DNA of 42,393 nt from Bilophila wadsworthia ATCC 49260 (GTDB lineage: Bacteria > Desulfobacterota > Desulfovibrionia > Desulfovibrionales > Desulfovibrionaceae), in NCBI RefSeq assembly GCF_000701705.1, contig NZ_JNJP01000031.1:1-42393 (forward strand), written 5' to 3'. The notes beneath the pieces were generated by a model. The model saw only the letters and a program-made list of their open reading frames with translations. It was not told where the DNA came from and searched no databases. Made by a program: the position numbers and the translations under genes. Of the stretch, positions 1 to 7,603 are shown one piece after another; position 1 is the first letter of the stretch, and each line of letters starts with the position of its first letter.

Positions 1-11
1 AGGGATGGGGG

Positions 12-69
12 TGTGGGGGAAGGGAGGGGAAACCTTTCTCCAGAAAGGTTTCCCCTCCCTTCCCCCACA
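12..69 (-). terminator. Long perfect hairpin 3' of aroQ (dispersed repeat copy)
   Basis: Positions 12-39 and 42-69 form a perfect 28-bp inverted repeat around a CC centre, with apex ctttctccagaaag. It lies 15 bp beyond the aroQ stop codon and probably ends or protects that transcript. The same apex recurs in other hairpins of this window, for example at 10621-10674 and 5892-5935, so this is one copy of an intergenic repeat. The copy is probably cut by the window start. Confidence 0.75.
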
Positions 70-84
70 ATTCCCTTCCACCCG

Positions 85-525
85 TCACCCTTTCACTAAA
101 TCAACAACGGCGCGCAAGCCGAGCAGATAGCTGCCGCTGCCGAACCCGGCGATGGAACCTCGGGTTACGGCAGAAAGCACGGAGAAGTGGCGGAAGGCTT
201 CGCGGGCGTGGACATTGGACATGTGCACTTCCACGGCCGGAATGCTCAAGATCGCCAGCGCATCCATGATGGCGTAGCTGTAATGGGTCCACGCTCCAGC
301 GTTGAGCACGATGCCCGCCGTGCCGTCCCCGTGCGCCTCCTGAATCCGTTCCACGAACGCGCCTTCATAATTCGACTGAAAAAACGAAACCTCCACCCCA
401 AGCTCCCCGGCGAGTGCGGAAAGTTTGCCGTTGATGTCTTCAAGGGTTTCCGTCCCGTAATGTTTGGGATCTCGCTTGCCGAACAGATTGAGGTTGACGC
501 CGTGCATGACCAGAATGCGATTCAT
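85..525 (-). CDS. aroQ: Type II 3-dehydroquinate dehydratase
   Basis: Type II 3-dehydroquinase catalyses the third step of the shikimate pathway, the trans-dehydration of 3-dehydroquinate to 3-dehydroshikimate, in the cytoplasm. The 146-residue product has the family's usual length and landmarks: an N-terminal MHGVNLNLFGKRDPKHYG block with the expected Arg (18) and catalytic Tyr (23), the SNYEGAFVERIQEA segment, the LNAGAWTHYSYAI substrate loop, and VEVHMSNVHAREAFRH, which carries the catalytic His. The frame is open further upstream, but the ATG at 525 is preferred: AAAGGA lies about 10 nt before it and the family fold begins there. It is monocistronic, reads towards the long hairpin at 12-69, and diverges from the amidotransferase gene at 747. 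Confidence 0.95.
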   Translation of the reverse strand: MNRILVMHGVNLNLFGKRDPKHYGTETLEDINGKLSALAGELGVEVSFFQSNYEGAFVERIQEAHGDGTAGIVLNAGAWTHYSYAIMDALAILSIPAVEVHMSNVHAREAFRHFSVLSAVTRGSIAGFGSGSYLLGLRAVVDLVKG

Positions 526-746
526 AGAATGATGTCCTTTGGATTGTGCGGGTTGCGGGCTGGCCTGAGATGCTGCCGTGGGGCACAGCATAGAGAAAAG
601 GAAGCCGGAAAACCAGAGACGAATGGCCTCCCGGTGGAAAAAAGAACCTGAATGAGACTTGCCAAATGGAGTAAAATCAATAGAATCTAAATGAAAAGCC
701 TGTGCGGTCTGGGGGATAAGGGCGCGCGGCGCAGGAGGCGTATCAT

Positions 747-1439
747 ATGAAACAGTGTCTGGTTATGCAGCATGTCGCCTTTGAAGATCTGGGTACTTTC
801 GCGCCTGTGCTGGAAGAAAAAGGGTTTGCCATTCGATATTGCCCGGTAGACGAACCGCCTACCGAAGAGGAATGGCTGGCCGCTGATCTCGCCGTGGTCC
901 TCGGAGGCGCCATCGGGGTTTATGATCAGGTGCTCTATCCGTTTCTCAAAGATGAAAAAGATCTCATCAGGAAGCGTCTGGAATCACAAAAGCCGTTGCT
1001 CGGCATCTGTCTGGGGGCGCAGCTTATTGCCTCCGTGCTCAAGTCCCGCGTATACCCCGGCAAGGGCAAGGAAATCGGCTGGGGCGGCGTGGAACTCACC
1101 GAAGCGGGCAGAAAGTCGCCTTTGCGTTTTCTCGATGGTTACCGTCCGGTCCTGCATTGGCACGGAGATACGTTTGATCTGCCCGAAGGTGCTGAACTGC
1201 TGGCCTCCACCCCCGTGACCCCGCACCAGGCATTCCGCATGGGCAATCATGTGCTGGCATTGCAGTTCCATCCAGAGGTCGATGCGGATAAGCTGGAAAG
1301 ATGGTTCGTCGGACATGCCTGTGAGTTGGCCCGCGCCGCAATTGATCCTCGCCGCCTGCGCGATGAGACCAAACGTGCGGGTGAAAGCGCCAAAGAAACC
1401 GGACAGGCGCTTTTGCGCGAGTGGATAGACCAGTGGTAA
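747..1439 (+). CDS. Class-I glutamine amidotransferase, GMP-synthase-like domain protein
   Basis: A stand-alone class-I glutamine amidotransferase of 230 residues, resembling the glutaminase domain of GMP synthase (the GuaA-like 'GMP synthase-related' group). The nucleophile elbow GICLGAQ places the catalytic Cys at 88, and the LQFHPEVD motif supplies His175 and Glu177, so the triad is intact. The preceding VLGGAIGVYD segment forms the usual glycine-rich oxyanion region. There is no synthetase or ATP-pyrophosphatase domain, so the ammonia acceptor is unknown; relatives are often annotated as glutamine amidotransferases with no defined pathway. An AGGAGG ribosome-binding site lies 8 nt before the ATG. 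The residues after about 195 are charged and helical. The gene is monocistronic and ends in a terminator at 1464-1494. Confidence 0.9.
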   Translation: MKQCLVMQHVAFEDLGTFAPVLEEKGFAIRYCPVDEPPTEEEWLAADLAVVLGGAIGVYDQVLYPFLKDEKDLIRKRLESQKPLLGICLGAQLIASVLKSRVYPGKGKEIGWGGVELTEAGRKSPLRFLDGYRPVLHWHGDTFDLPEGAELLASTPVTPHQAFRMGNHVLALQFHPEVDADKLERWFVGHACELARAAIDPRRLRDETKRAGESAKETGQALLREWIDQW

Positions 1440-1463
1440 AGGGATGCTAACAAGCAATGAAGA

Positions 1464-1494
1464 AACGCGCAGCCGTTGGGGTGCGCGTTTTTTT
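1464..1494 (+). terminator. Rho-independent terminator of the amidotransferase gene
   Basis: The arms aacgcgca and tgcgcgtt pair around a ten-base loop and are followed by an uninterrupted run of T residues. It starts 25 bp after the stop codon. Confidence 0.85.
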
Positions 1495-1587
1495 GTATCG
1501 TGGAGGCCACAGGTTGGAGAAGCGGGGCACTAAGGGCAAGGCAGATTTCCATTCGATGAGGAAAGGGGGGAGCTGTACGTTTTTCTC

Positions 1588-2364
1588 TTAACGATTTCCA
1601 GCGTCCCCGCCGTCGAAAAAACGGTTCATTTCTGCTTCGTTGGGGAGTTCTTCGGGCGAAAGCATACCTTGCAGACGTCCTTTCCCAAACAGGACAATCC
1701 GCGAGGCCATTCTTTGGGCTTGCGGCAACCCATGTGAGACGAGAAGGATGGGATAGCGCTCCGCCAGCTTGAGGAGCAGGTTTTCGATGGTGTGGGTTGT
1801 CGCGGGATCGAGGGATGCCGTGGGTTCGTCGAGGAGCAGGATTTCCGGTTCGAGCGCCAGCGTACGGGCAAGGCAGAGGCGTTGTTGTTGCCCCCCCGAA
1901 AGTATCGAAGCCGGTTCGCGCAGGCGTGAACTGACGTCGTGCCAGAGCCCCACCTCTGTCAGGCTGCGTTCCATCCGTTCCCGCCACTCCGAAGCGGGGA
2001 AGGCTGTCGCCAGCTGGAGGGGGAGCAGCATGTTCTGCCGGATGCTGGCGGGCAGGATGTTGGGCGTCTGGAAGACCATGCCCACGCGGCGGCGCAGGTC
2101 GGAGAGTGCGGCCTCTCCCGTGCGTCCGGCATAGATCGGGCGGAGTCCGCCGCCTAACCGGAGTTCGGCCTCGCCGGACGTCCGGCAGCCGGGCAGGCAT
2201 TCGTTCAGGCGGTTCAGGGCGCGGAGGAAGGTTGTTTTCCCCGATCCGGAGCGCCCGAGCAGGACGGTTATGCCCTCGGCCGGGATGTCCAGAGTGATGT
2301 CATGGAGGATCGTGCGTTCGTGAAAGGCGACGGAAAGCCGCCGGATGCGTGCTGCCAGCGTCAT
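1588..2364 (-). CDS. pstB: Phosphate ABC transporter ATP-binding protein PstB
   Basis: The ATPase subunit of a phosphate importer, 258 residues, peripheral on the inner face of the cytoplasmic membrane. All ABC motifs are present: Walker A GRSGSGKTT (about residues 37-45), a Q-loop in VGMVFQTPNILP, the signature LSGGQQQR, Walker B ILLLDEP followed by the D-loop SLD, and the H-loop His in LVSHG. The Walker A lacks the Cys often seen in PstB (GSGKTT rather than GCGKST), so a related phosphate, phosphonate or tungstate-type ATPase is formally possible, but the neighbouring PstS and PstCA proteins favour phosphate. Its ATG overlaps the stop codon of the upstream permease gene by 4 nt (ATGA), which implies translational coupling. 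No phoU follows. Confidence 0.88.
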   Translation of the reverse strand: MTLAARIRRLSVAFHERTILHDITLDIPAEGITVLLGRSGSGKTTFLRALNRLNECLPGCRTSGEAELRLGGGLRPIYAGRTGEAALSDLRRRVGMVFQTPNILPASIRQNMLLPLQLATAFPASEWRERMERSLTEVGLWHDVSSRLREPASILSGGQQQRLCLARTLALEPEILLLDEPTASLDPATTHTIENLLLKLAERYPILLVSHGLPQAQRMASRIVLFGKGRLQGMLSPEELPNEAEMNRFFDGGDAGNR

Positions 2365-4139
2365 GCGGAAACTCCCTCCCGCAGGGAACAGGCGTCCTTG
2401 CGGCGTTGATAGCGGGCGTGCAGCCACCATGCGGCGAGCAGAAGGCCCCCGGAAAGCAGCAGAAGCGTCAGCGAGGCCCCGAAGCCGCGTTCGAGTTCTT
2501 CCGGCGTCTGGTATTGGGCCGCCGTGTAATAGATGAAGAAGGGCAGGGCCTCGAAGCGCACGGCGAGGCCGGACGGAAGGCCCGCGTTGGCGACCACGCC
2601 GGTCAGCAGGATGACAGCCGTGTCTTCGGCGGCGCGGCCCATGGCCAGCATGATGCCGCCGAGGATGCCACGGCTGGCTTGCGGCACGAGGATATGGCGG
2701 ACTATCTGGCTGTGGGTCAGCCCGAGTGCGAATCCCGTCAGGCGCAGGGAGGCGGGCAACCCTTCCAGAGCCGTCCGGGTCGTGACCACGAGCGAGGGGA
2801 GGACCAGCAGGGCGAGGCAGCCGCCCGCGAGCAGAATGCCGGGGCTGGCTCCGGCGACGCCGAGGCGGTGCAGGAAGAGGATGAGCGTAAAGCCGAAAAT
2901 GCCCATGACGATGGACGGTATGCCAGCGAGGATGTCCATAATCACACCGAACAGGCGTTTCATGGAAGGCGAGGCGTACTCGGCGAGATAGATGCCGCAG
3001 CCGATGCCGGGCCCGATGGCGAGGAGCATGGTCGTCACAATGAGGCAGAATGTCCCGGCGCAGGCGGGCCAGATGCCGTCCCAAACGGGCAGGGTTCCGA
3101 GCAGGGCGCGGAGCGGTGGGGTGTCTCCGAAGAGGAGGGACGGCCCGAGCGTGGGCAGGCCGCGATACAGCAGGAATCCGAGCAGGCACACGATGGCGGA
3201 GGCGACGGTAGCGCCCGAAACGATGGACAACGGGCGGAGGGCGGAAGGCGCGTACCGTCTCCAGAGGGCGGGCGGCTCGGGGAGCTGTTCGCCGGATTCG
3301 GATGCCAGCTTGCGCAACGCAAGGCTGACGCAGGCACTGGTGAGGAGGAGCAGCCCGCCCGCCACAAACAAGGAATTGTATGCCGGGCCGCCCACTTCGG
3401 TGGCCGTAACGAGCCCCATGTGCGCGGTCAGCGTCCGCAGGCTGCCGAACAGGGATTCCGGCACGTGCGGGGCGTTGCCCGTGAGCATCAGCGGGATCAG
3501 CGTATCGCCCGCGGCGCGCCCGAACCCGAGGATAGCCGCCGTGAGCAGCCAGCGCCGGGAGGCGGGGAGCACGAGGCAGGCCAGCGTTTGGGAGCGCGTA
3601 AAACCAAGGGCTGCGGCGGTGATGCGAACGTTTCTTTCCTTCGTCCGCATGGCCGAATCCATGACCAGGACCATAGTGGGCAGGATGAGCAAGGCGAGCA
3701 TCAGGGCTGCGGAGAGCCAGCAGAGGCCGGAGCCTTTCCCCGCAGCCTCGCGGACGACGGGGACAAGCAGGAAGACGGCGGCGAAGCCGTAAACCACGGT
3801 GGGGATCGTGGTCATGAATCGGACGATGCCCGCGATGGTGCAACCGAAGAGGCGTTTTTTCCCGCCGTCCTGTATGGCACAGGCCACGCCGACCGCGAGA
3901 GGCCAGCTCAGGAGCAGGGCGGAGACGGACAGCAGGAGCGAGCCCACGATCATGGGCAGGATGCCGAATTCGTGGGTATCCGGACGCCAGACCCAGCTGA
4001 ATATCTGGCCCCCCTGTGCGCTGAACACGACGGGCAGTGCGAAGCAGGCGATGAGGGCGAAGACGGCGCACACGGAAGCCCCGGCCAGCCATGCCGCCAG
4101 CAGAGGGAGTCCGCCGCGTTCCGTGAGTGAAGTGTTCAT
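2361..4139 (-). CDS. Fused PstC-PstA phosphate ABC transporter permease
   Basis: One open frame of 592 residues holds two complete binding-protein-dependent permease domains that are normally separate proteins. The first half (about residues 10-280) has the PstC-like FGILPMIVGSLLLSVSALL entry and a 'RAAGDTLIPLMLTG' EAA-type loop. The second half (about 290-585) has the PstA-like DGIWPACAGTFCLIV and GIYLAEYASP segments and the loop 'GRAAEDTAVILLTG'. Each half has about six hydrophobic segments. The two EAA loops would contact the two PstB subunits. The chosen ATG at 4139 has only a weak Shine-Dalgarno sequence; an in-frame ATG at 4163 would add eight residues. It follows pstS after a 325-bp gap of repeats and overlaps pstB by 4 nt. 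Phosphate specificity is inferred from neighbours and similarity. Confidence 0.85.
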   Translation of the reverse strand: MNTSLTERGGLPLLAAWLAGASVCAVFALIACFALPVVFSAQGGQIFSWVWRPDTHEFGILPMIVGSLLLSVSALLLSWPLAVGVACAIQDGGKKRLFGCTIAGIVRFMTTIPTVVYGFAAVFLLVPVVREAAGKGSGLCWLSAALMLALLILPTMVLVMDSAMRTKERNVRITAAALGFTRSQTLACLVLPASRRWLLTAAILGFGRAAGDTLIPLMLTGNAPHVPESLFGSLRTLTAHMGLVTATEVGGPAYNSLFVAGGLLLLTSACVSLALRKLASESGEQLPEPPALWRRYAPSALRPLSIVSGATVASAIVCLLGFLLYRGLPTLGPSLLFGDTPPLRALLGTLPVWDGIWPACAGTFCLIVTTMLLAIGPGIGCGIYLAEYASPSMKRLFGVIMDILAGIPSIVMGIFGFTLILFLHRLGVAGASPGILLAGGCLALLVLPSLVVTTRTALEGLPASLRLTGFALGLTHSQIVRHILVPQASRGILGGIMLAMGRAAEDTAVILLTGVVANAGLPSGLAVRFEALPFFIYYTAAQYQTPEELERGFGASLTLLLLSGGLLLAAWWLHARYQRRKDACSLREGVSA

Positions 4140-4464
4140 CAAGCCGTCCGCGTTGAGGTGCATGGAGAGGTTACTGGGGGAAGGGGGGAACTTTTGGAGG
4201 AAAGGGCTTCCCTCCCTAAATTGCCAGCGCAGCTCGCGCCCATCCCTTCCCCTCCGGAGACGTTTGTTTTTATCGAGCCCTGATGCCGGTTTTCCCTGAG
4301 GAAGTGGAAGGTGGCGTTGGCGTCCGTTTTTTTTGGGGGGGAGAAGGAGACGCCAACGCCAGTGTGCACGAGGCCGGGCACTACGGTTCATCAGGGGATG
4401 AATGTATTGAGGACATGAACGGTGAGGGGAGGCTGGTTCCTCCCCGTGCTTCATGGCAAGGCGG
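4140..4464. other. Gene-free spacer between pstS and pstCA, holding repeats
   Basis: This 325-bp gap contains no convincing gene. Between 4168 and 4282 it carries an inverted-orientation copy of the dispersed GC-rich repeat; its head reads on the minus strand as a cgataaaaacaaacgtct-type sequence, matching the head near 10580-10600. It also contains a separate perfect 12-bp hairpin at 4313-4360. Such structures inside the operon may let pstS be expressed above the permease genes. Confidence 0.6.
4313..4360 (-). terminator. Perfect 12-bp hairpin between pstS and pstCA
   Basis: The arms ggcgttggcgtc (4313-4324) and gacgccaacgcc (4349-4360) are perfectly complementary around a 24-nt loop that contains a run of eight T and a run of seven G on the plus strand. 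There is no T-run directly after the stem on the minus strand, so partial termination or 3'-end protection of a pstS mRNA is more likely than full termination. Confidence 0.5.
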
Positions 4465-5292
4465 TTATTGTCTGCCGGTGGGGATATAACCGCTCTTTTT
4501 GATGATTTCAGTGCCTTCAGGGCTGTAGATGTAGTCGATGAAGGCTTTGGTGATGCCTTCGGGGGCACCCTTGGTGTTCATGAACAGCAAGCGGGTCACT
4601 TTATACGTGCCGTTGGAGGCGTTTTCCTGCGAGGGGACCATCTTGTCGAAGACGAGCGCCTTCACGTTCTTGTCCACATGCCCGATGCCCACGTAGCCGA
4701 TTGACTGCTTATCCTGCGCTACGGCGGTCTTCATCGCGCCGTTGGAGTTCACCACGTTGGCGGACTGCACGATGGAGCCCTTGTTCAGCGCACGTTCCAC
4801 GAACACCTCGCGGGTGCCGCTGCCGTCTTCGCGGGTATACAGGGTGATGGGGGCGTCGGTTCCGCCGAGTTCCTTCCAGTTGGTGATCTTGCCGTTGTAG
4901 ATGTCGGCGGCCTGCTGGGCGGTGATGTCGGACACGTTGTTGGCGGGATTGACCACGAGGGCCACGCCGTCAATGGCGAAGGGGAATGTTTTCAGGCCGA
5001 ATTTTTCAATTTCCTTGTCCTTCAGCGGGCGGCCCGTGTTGCCGATCTGGACGAGCCCTTCGCCCACCTGCTGTACGCCCACGCCGGAACCGCCGCCCGC
5101 CACGGTGATGCGGATATCGGGATTGGCGGTCATGATGCGTTTGGCGGCTTCCTTCATGACCGGGATATGGGCGGTGCCTCCGGCGATATCCAGAGTGCCT
5201 TTCATGCCTTTAAAGGCATCAAGGGGGGCGGCCACGGCGGTGGCGGCCAGAAGGAGCGTTGCGGCGAGAGCGGGGAGCAGGAACTTTTTCAT
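4465..5292 (-). CDS. pstS: Periplasmic phosphate-binding protein PstS
   Basis: The substrate-binding component of the phosphate importer, 275 residues, periplasmic. Residues 1-21 (MKKFLLPALAATLLLAATAVA) are a classic Sec signal peptide ending in AVA-A, with no lipobox. The mature part has PstS-type ligand-binding segments: IAGGTAHIPVM near the N-terminus, AGGGSGVGVQQVGEG (the family's GSGxG phosphate loop), the TGRPLKDKE block, and TREDGSGTREVFVE, whose Ser-Gly-Thr-Arg is a typical phosphate contact. An SD sequence, GAGGA, precedes the ATG. It is the first gene of pstS-pstCA-pstB. A Pho regulon is expected for such operons, but I could not identify a convincing Pho box upstream. Confidence 0.92.
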   Translation of the reverse strand: MKKFLLPALAATLLLAATAVAAPLDAFKGMKGTLDIAGGTAHIPVMKEAAKRIMTANPDIRITVAGGGSGVGVQQVGEGLVQIGNTGRPLKDKEIEKFGLKTFPFAIDGVALVVNPANNVSDITAQQAADIYNGKITNWKELGGTDAPITLYTREDGSGTREVFVERALNKGSIVQSANVVNSNGAMKTAVAQDKQSIGYVGIGHVDKNVKALVFDKMVPSQENASNGTYKVTRLLFMNTKGAPEGITKAFIDYIYSPEGTEIIKKSGYIPTGRQ

Positions 5293-5395
5293 GGGGTCCT
5301 CACAAGATACAAGTAGAGGATAGCCTGACGCATAGAGTGAGGATGCGGCAGGACGAAGCGCACGCCTAAAGACATGCAGCCCTAGTTGCTCGGGG

Positions 5396-5474
5396 GCGCT
5401 TCCATACTCGGTATGGAATGCGCATGGATGGGGGAAAAGTCCGGTGTCACCTCACCGGAGCACGTAAGGTGCTC
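5396..5474. other. Cluster of three hairpins, possible structured leader or small RNA
   Basis: Hairpin 1 pairs 5396-5407 with 5411-5423, with one bulge and core ttccatac/gtatggaa. Hairpin 2 pairs tccggtg (5440-5446) with caccgga (5453-5459). Hairpin 3 pairs gagcac (5458-5463) with gtgctc (5469-5474). Hairpins 2 and 3 share two bases, so they could be mutually exclusive. The cluster lies about 105-180 bp upstream of the pstS start and would sit in its leader if transcription starts further out. Confidence 0.4.
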
Positions 5475-5715
5475 AGGGGGGAAGACAGTTTGCGGGTGTA
5501 AGGCGAGGGCACAGACCACACGGGACGGAACGGCCCGCTATGGATGGGGAAAAGAAGAGGCGGTCTGTGAAGGATGGGATCATGATCGGAGCATAGCCGC
5601 AAGCCGTGCTTTTGGCAACGGCATCCGGCGGATTCTTTTCGGTGGAAGGACTGGTTCGGTACAGATTCGACACAATGCAATCCATTATGCGGTGTGTCGG
5701 CCTTTGCATACTTTT

Positions 5716-5736
5716 GAGTTCACCTGCTGTGAACTC
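5716..5736. promoter_or_regulatory. Perfect 8-bp inverted repeat, operator-like
   Basis: gagttcac (5716-5723) and gtgaactc (5729-5736) are separated by five bases, with T/A-rich flanks. The geometry fits a dimeric repressor site or a short hairpin. No regulator can be assigned. Confidence 0.3.
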
Positions 5737-5891
5737 TGTGTACTTTTTGAAAAAATACTCGGGCTCCACCCACTCCCATTGTGGGGCAATGAGTTATCCG
5801 TCGTATCCCTATTCCAAAGAAAAAAGCCGCCCAACGGAACTCCCGTCGCGTGGCCTCCCATTCGTTGAAAAGATTGGGAGAGAGGAGGCTC

Positions 5892-5935
5892 GGGGGAGGG
5901 GAGAGAGGACCCTTCTCCAGAAGGGCCCCCTCCCC
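5892..5935 (-). terminator. GC-rich hairpin 3' of the 5946-6458 gene (dispersed repeat copy)
   Basis: A purine-rich arm and a pyrimidine-rich arm (5892-5914 and 5919-5935) pair imperfectly around the apex cccttctccagaaggg, the same apex as the hairpins at 12-69 and 10621-10674. It begins 10 bp past the stop codon of the minus-strand gene. Confidence 0.6.
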
Positions 5936-5945
5936 TGATATCATC

Positions 5946-6458
5946 CTATTCAACGCCAAATTCGTACTGCCCCAGCTTGTCGAGGATGGCGCACATGGTG
6001 ATCGCCATCATGCCGGAAAGGAACGCGACCCGCTCTTTAGGTAGGGTTTCGAGGGCCCCTTCGCCGACCAGCCGCTGGTAAAACAGTGAGGGGCACTGCT
6101 TCTGCTGGTTCTGGGCCATCAGCCGGATATAGCTGGAAAACGTGTCGTCGATGAAGCTTTCGATCTGCTCGGGGGTGTACCCGGCCATTTGCGACAACAA
6201 CGTCCGGGTGCTCCGCAGATATTCGGCCATGACCTGATTGGAGGCCTGGGCCATCAGGCCGTACACCACGGCGGCGTGAACGAAGCCGTACCATTCGCGG
6301 GTGAGGGCCCTGCGGGAGGCGTCGTCGCCACAGGGAACACCCGCTCGCTGGGCCATCTCGAGGAGGTCCTGCTCACGGGTGTTGAGTTCGAAGAGGATGC
6401 AGGCGGCCTGCACCGCCTGTTCCGGAGAGAGTATTTTCTTTTCGGTTTGTTCTGACAT
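5946..6458 (-). CDS. Conserved hypothetical helical protein
   Basis: I do not recognise a family. The 170-residue product is soluble-looking and mostly helical, with no signal peptide. It has a stretch with SRRALTREWYGFVHAAVVYGLMAQ and a moderately hydrophobic C-terminal segment (about 145-160, VAFLSGMMAITMCAIL) that might be a buried helix rather than a membrane span. Two Cys residues (about 20 and 43) are not in a metal-binding pattern. The start at 6458 has a weak GGAA Shine-Dalgarno. It lies 51 bp downstream of, and on the same strand as, the gene at 6510-7001, so the two probably form an operon and may act together. Base composition and codon use look native. Confidence 0.7.
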   Translation of the reverse strand: MSEQTEKKILSPEQAVQAACILFELNTREQDLLEMAQRAGVPCGDDASRRALTREWYGFVHAAVVYGLMAQASNQVMAEYLRSTRTLLSQMAGYTPEQIESFIDDTFSSYIRLMAQNQQKQCPSLFYQRLVGEGALETLPKERVAFLSGMMAITMCAILDKLGQYEFGVE

Positions 6459-6509
6459 GGCGTTTCCGACGGGCAGGGGCGGCCGCGAGAGGCCCCGCCG
6501 GTCATGCCG

Positions 6510-7001
6510 CTACCCGATTTCGTTAGTGTCGTCCTTGGTGTGGAACGGATTAAAGGAGGCTTCTTCCTTGAACATGGCTTCAAGGTAGGACAGCGCGTTG
6601 TCGCTGCTCGTCTGCTTGATGCCGATGGCGCCGTAGGAGAAGTTCACGTGGAACTGCTTGACGCGGTCAGTTCCATAGCCGATTTCCATGAAACATTCCA
6701 CCAGCGAGATGGGCTTGACGCTGACGGGGACCCATGTGCAGTCGTTCTTGTCCTCCGTGCGGATACAAACGGCGGCGATCATTTTGTTGTCGACGATGCG
6801 GAAAGGGGCGGTCTGATCCGGCAAGGGGTTGCAGCATTCGTCGATGCGCAGGGGGACCACCAAATCCGGTTGCTGGCAGCCGATGTAAAATTCGAAAAGC
6901 TCCACGAAGGTCAGCAGCTGGCTGTATGCCGCACTGGCGTATTCTTCTTCGACTTTTCTCCGTTGTTCGAACATGGAACAGATTTCAGCGTAAGCGGACA
7001 T
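6510..7001 (-). CDS. Conserved hypothetical protein
   Basis: A 163-residue protein I cannot assign. It has an N-terminal helical region (MSAYAEICSMFEQRRKVEEEYASAAYSQLLTFVELFEFYIG), followed by a segment likely to form beta strands (PFRIVDNKMIAAVCIRTEDKNDCTWVPVSVKPISL). No signal peptide or membrane segment is evident. A strong SD, AGGAGG, precedes the ATG, so the start is well supported. It is the first gene of a probable two-gene minus-strand operon with 5946-6458, and it diverges from the DUF1269-like gene at 7604 across a 600-bp spacer. A cytoplasmic regulatory or partner protein is possible, but no function is claimed. Confidence 0.75.
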   Translation of the reverse strand: MSAYAEICSMFEQRRKVEEEYASAAYSQLLTFVELFEFYIGCQQPDLVVPLRIDECCNPLPDQTAPFRIVDNKMIAAVCIRTEDKNDCTWVPVSVKPISLVECFMEIGYGTDRVKQFHVNFSYGAIGIKQTSSDNALSYLEAMFKEEASFNPFHTKDDTNEIG

Positions 7002-7603
7002 GGATGTCTCCTCCTGCGGATGCGTTTTGCCGAATAATATTCCGGGATATGATGGCGTTTCCCGTATAAGCGGCGGCCCGGAGGGGCAGGGAACGGCGCG
7101 TGCAAGCGCGGTTCTCCCGGCGGGAAACGCATCTCCTTGTTCTCTTTGCTGTTGTATTGCAACAAGCCTGTTGCGATGGAAAAGGGTTCCGCACGGAGCT
7201 TGCCGTTCCGTGCTACGCCTTTACCATGCAAGAAAGTTCAAAGATGATCAAGCGCCGGACAAGGAAAAGAACGTCCGGGTTCCCGCTTTTTATCGGGGCA
7301 ATGCCGTGTGGGGACATGGTTTGCGGCGGCGTCTCCGGTACAGCCCGGACAGTGGGCCCCTTTTGCGGTCGGGAAAACGGAATCCGCTCCCTCTGTTTTG
7401 GGAAAAGGAGGGTAAGGGACGCTGGAGATCTTGGTGGCCCTGCCGGGCGGAGGCGTATTTTTTGCGTCCGCCCTTCTCTGAAAACATTGAGGAAACCGTT
7501 CGGCCCCAAAGCTCTCAGAACTCTAAAGGGATATATAATGGCGGTTTCCCGGCGTTCGCGGCACCTTTTGCGCAAGGCACAAAACGAATCAGGAGGTTTT
7601 TCC
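7002..7603. other. 602-bp divergent intergenic region
   Basis: No gene is supported here; an open plus-strand frame runs through it into the 7604 gene, but it lacks a ribosome-binding site and family similarity. It must hold promoters for the genes at 7001 (minus) and 7604 (plus). A good -10 hexamer, tataat, is at 7534-7539 with no clear -35. A GC-rich hairpin pairs gggcgga (7445-7451) with tccgccc (7467-7473). Confidence 0.45.

Larger units (their letters stand above)
5293..5945. other. 653-bp gene-free region upstream of pstS
   Basis: No open frame here has a good start, codon use or recognisable product. It contains a cluster of three adjacent hairpins at 5396-5474, an 8-bp perfect inverted repeat at 5716-5736 (gagttcac / gtgaactc), and the terminator-like repeat at 5892-5935. 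It should include the pstS promoter on the minus strand. I looked for RNase P, tmRNA, SRP RNA, tRNA and common riboswitch signatures and found no match. Confidence 0.5.

Noticed and set aside
2349..4130. Long open frame on the plus strand opposite pstCA, with similar long frames opposite the gsp genes and proA
   Set aside because: These are antisense shadows of GC-rich genes with biased composition; the minus-strand proteins have clear family motifs.
5430..5720. Possible RNase P, tmRNA or cobalamin-riboswitch signatures (aaaagtccgg, ggtacagattcgaca)
   Set aside because: Only short matches are present; the other conserved regions of each RNA are missing.
5386..5868. A 160-codon plus-strand open frame upstream of pstS
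   Set aside because: It is Cys- and Arg-rich, overlaps the hairpins, has no good ribosome-binding site and resembles no family.
7100..7603. Upstream extension of the DUF1269-like frame
   Set aside because: The family's N-terminus starts at 7604 behind a strong AGGAGG; the extension has no ribosome-binding site and reads like intergenic DNA.
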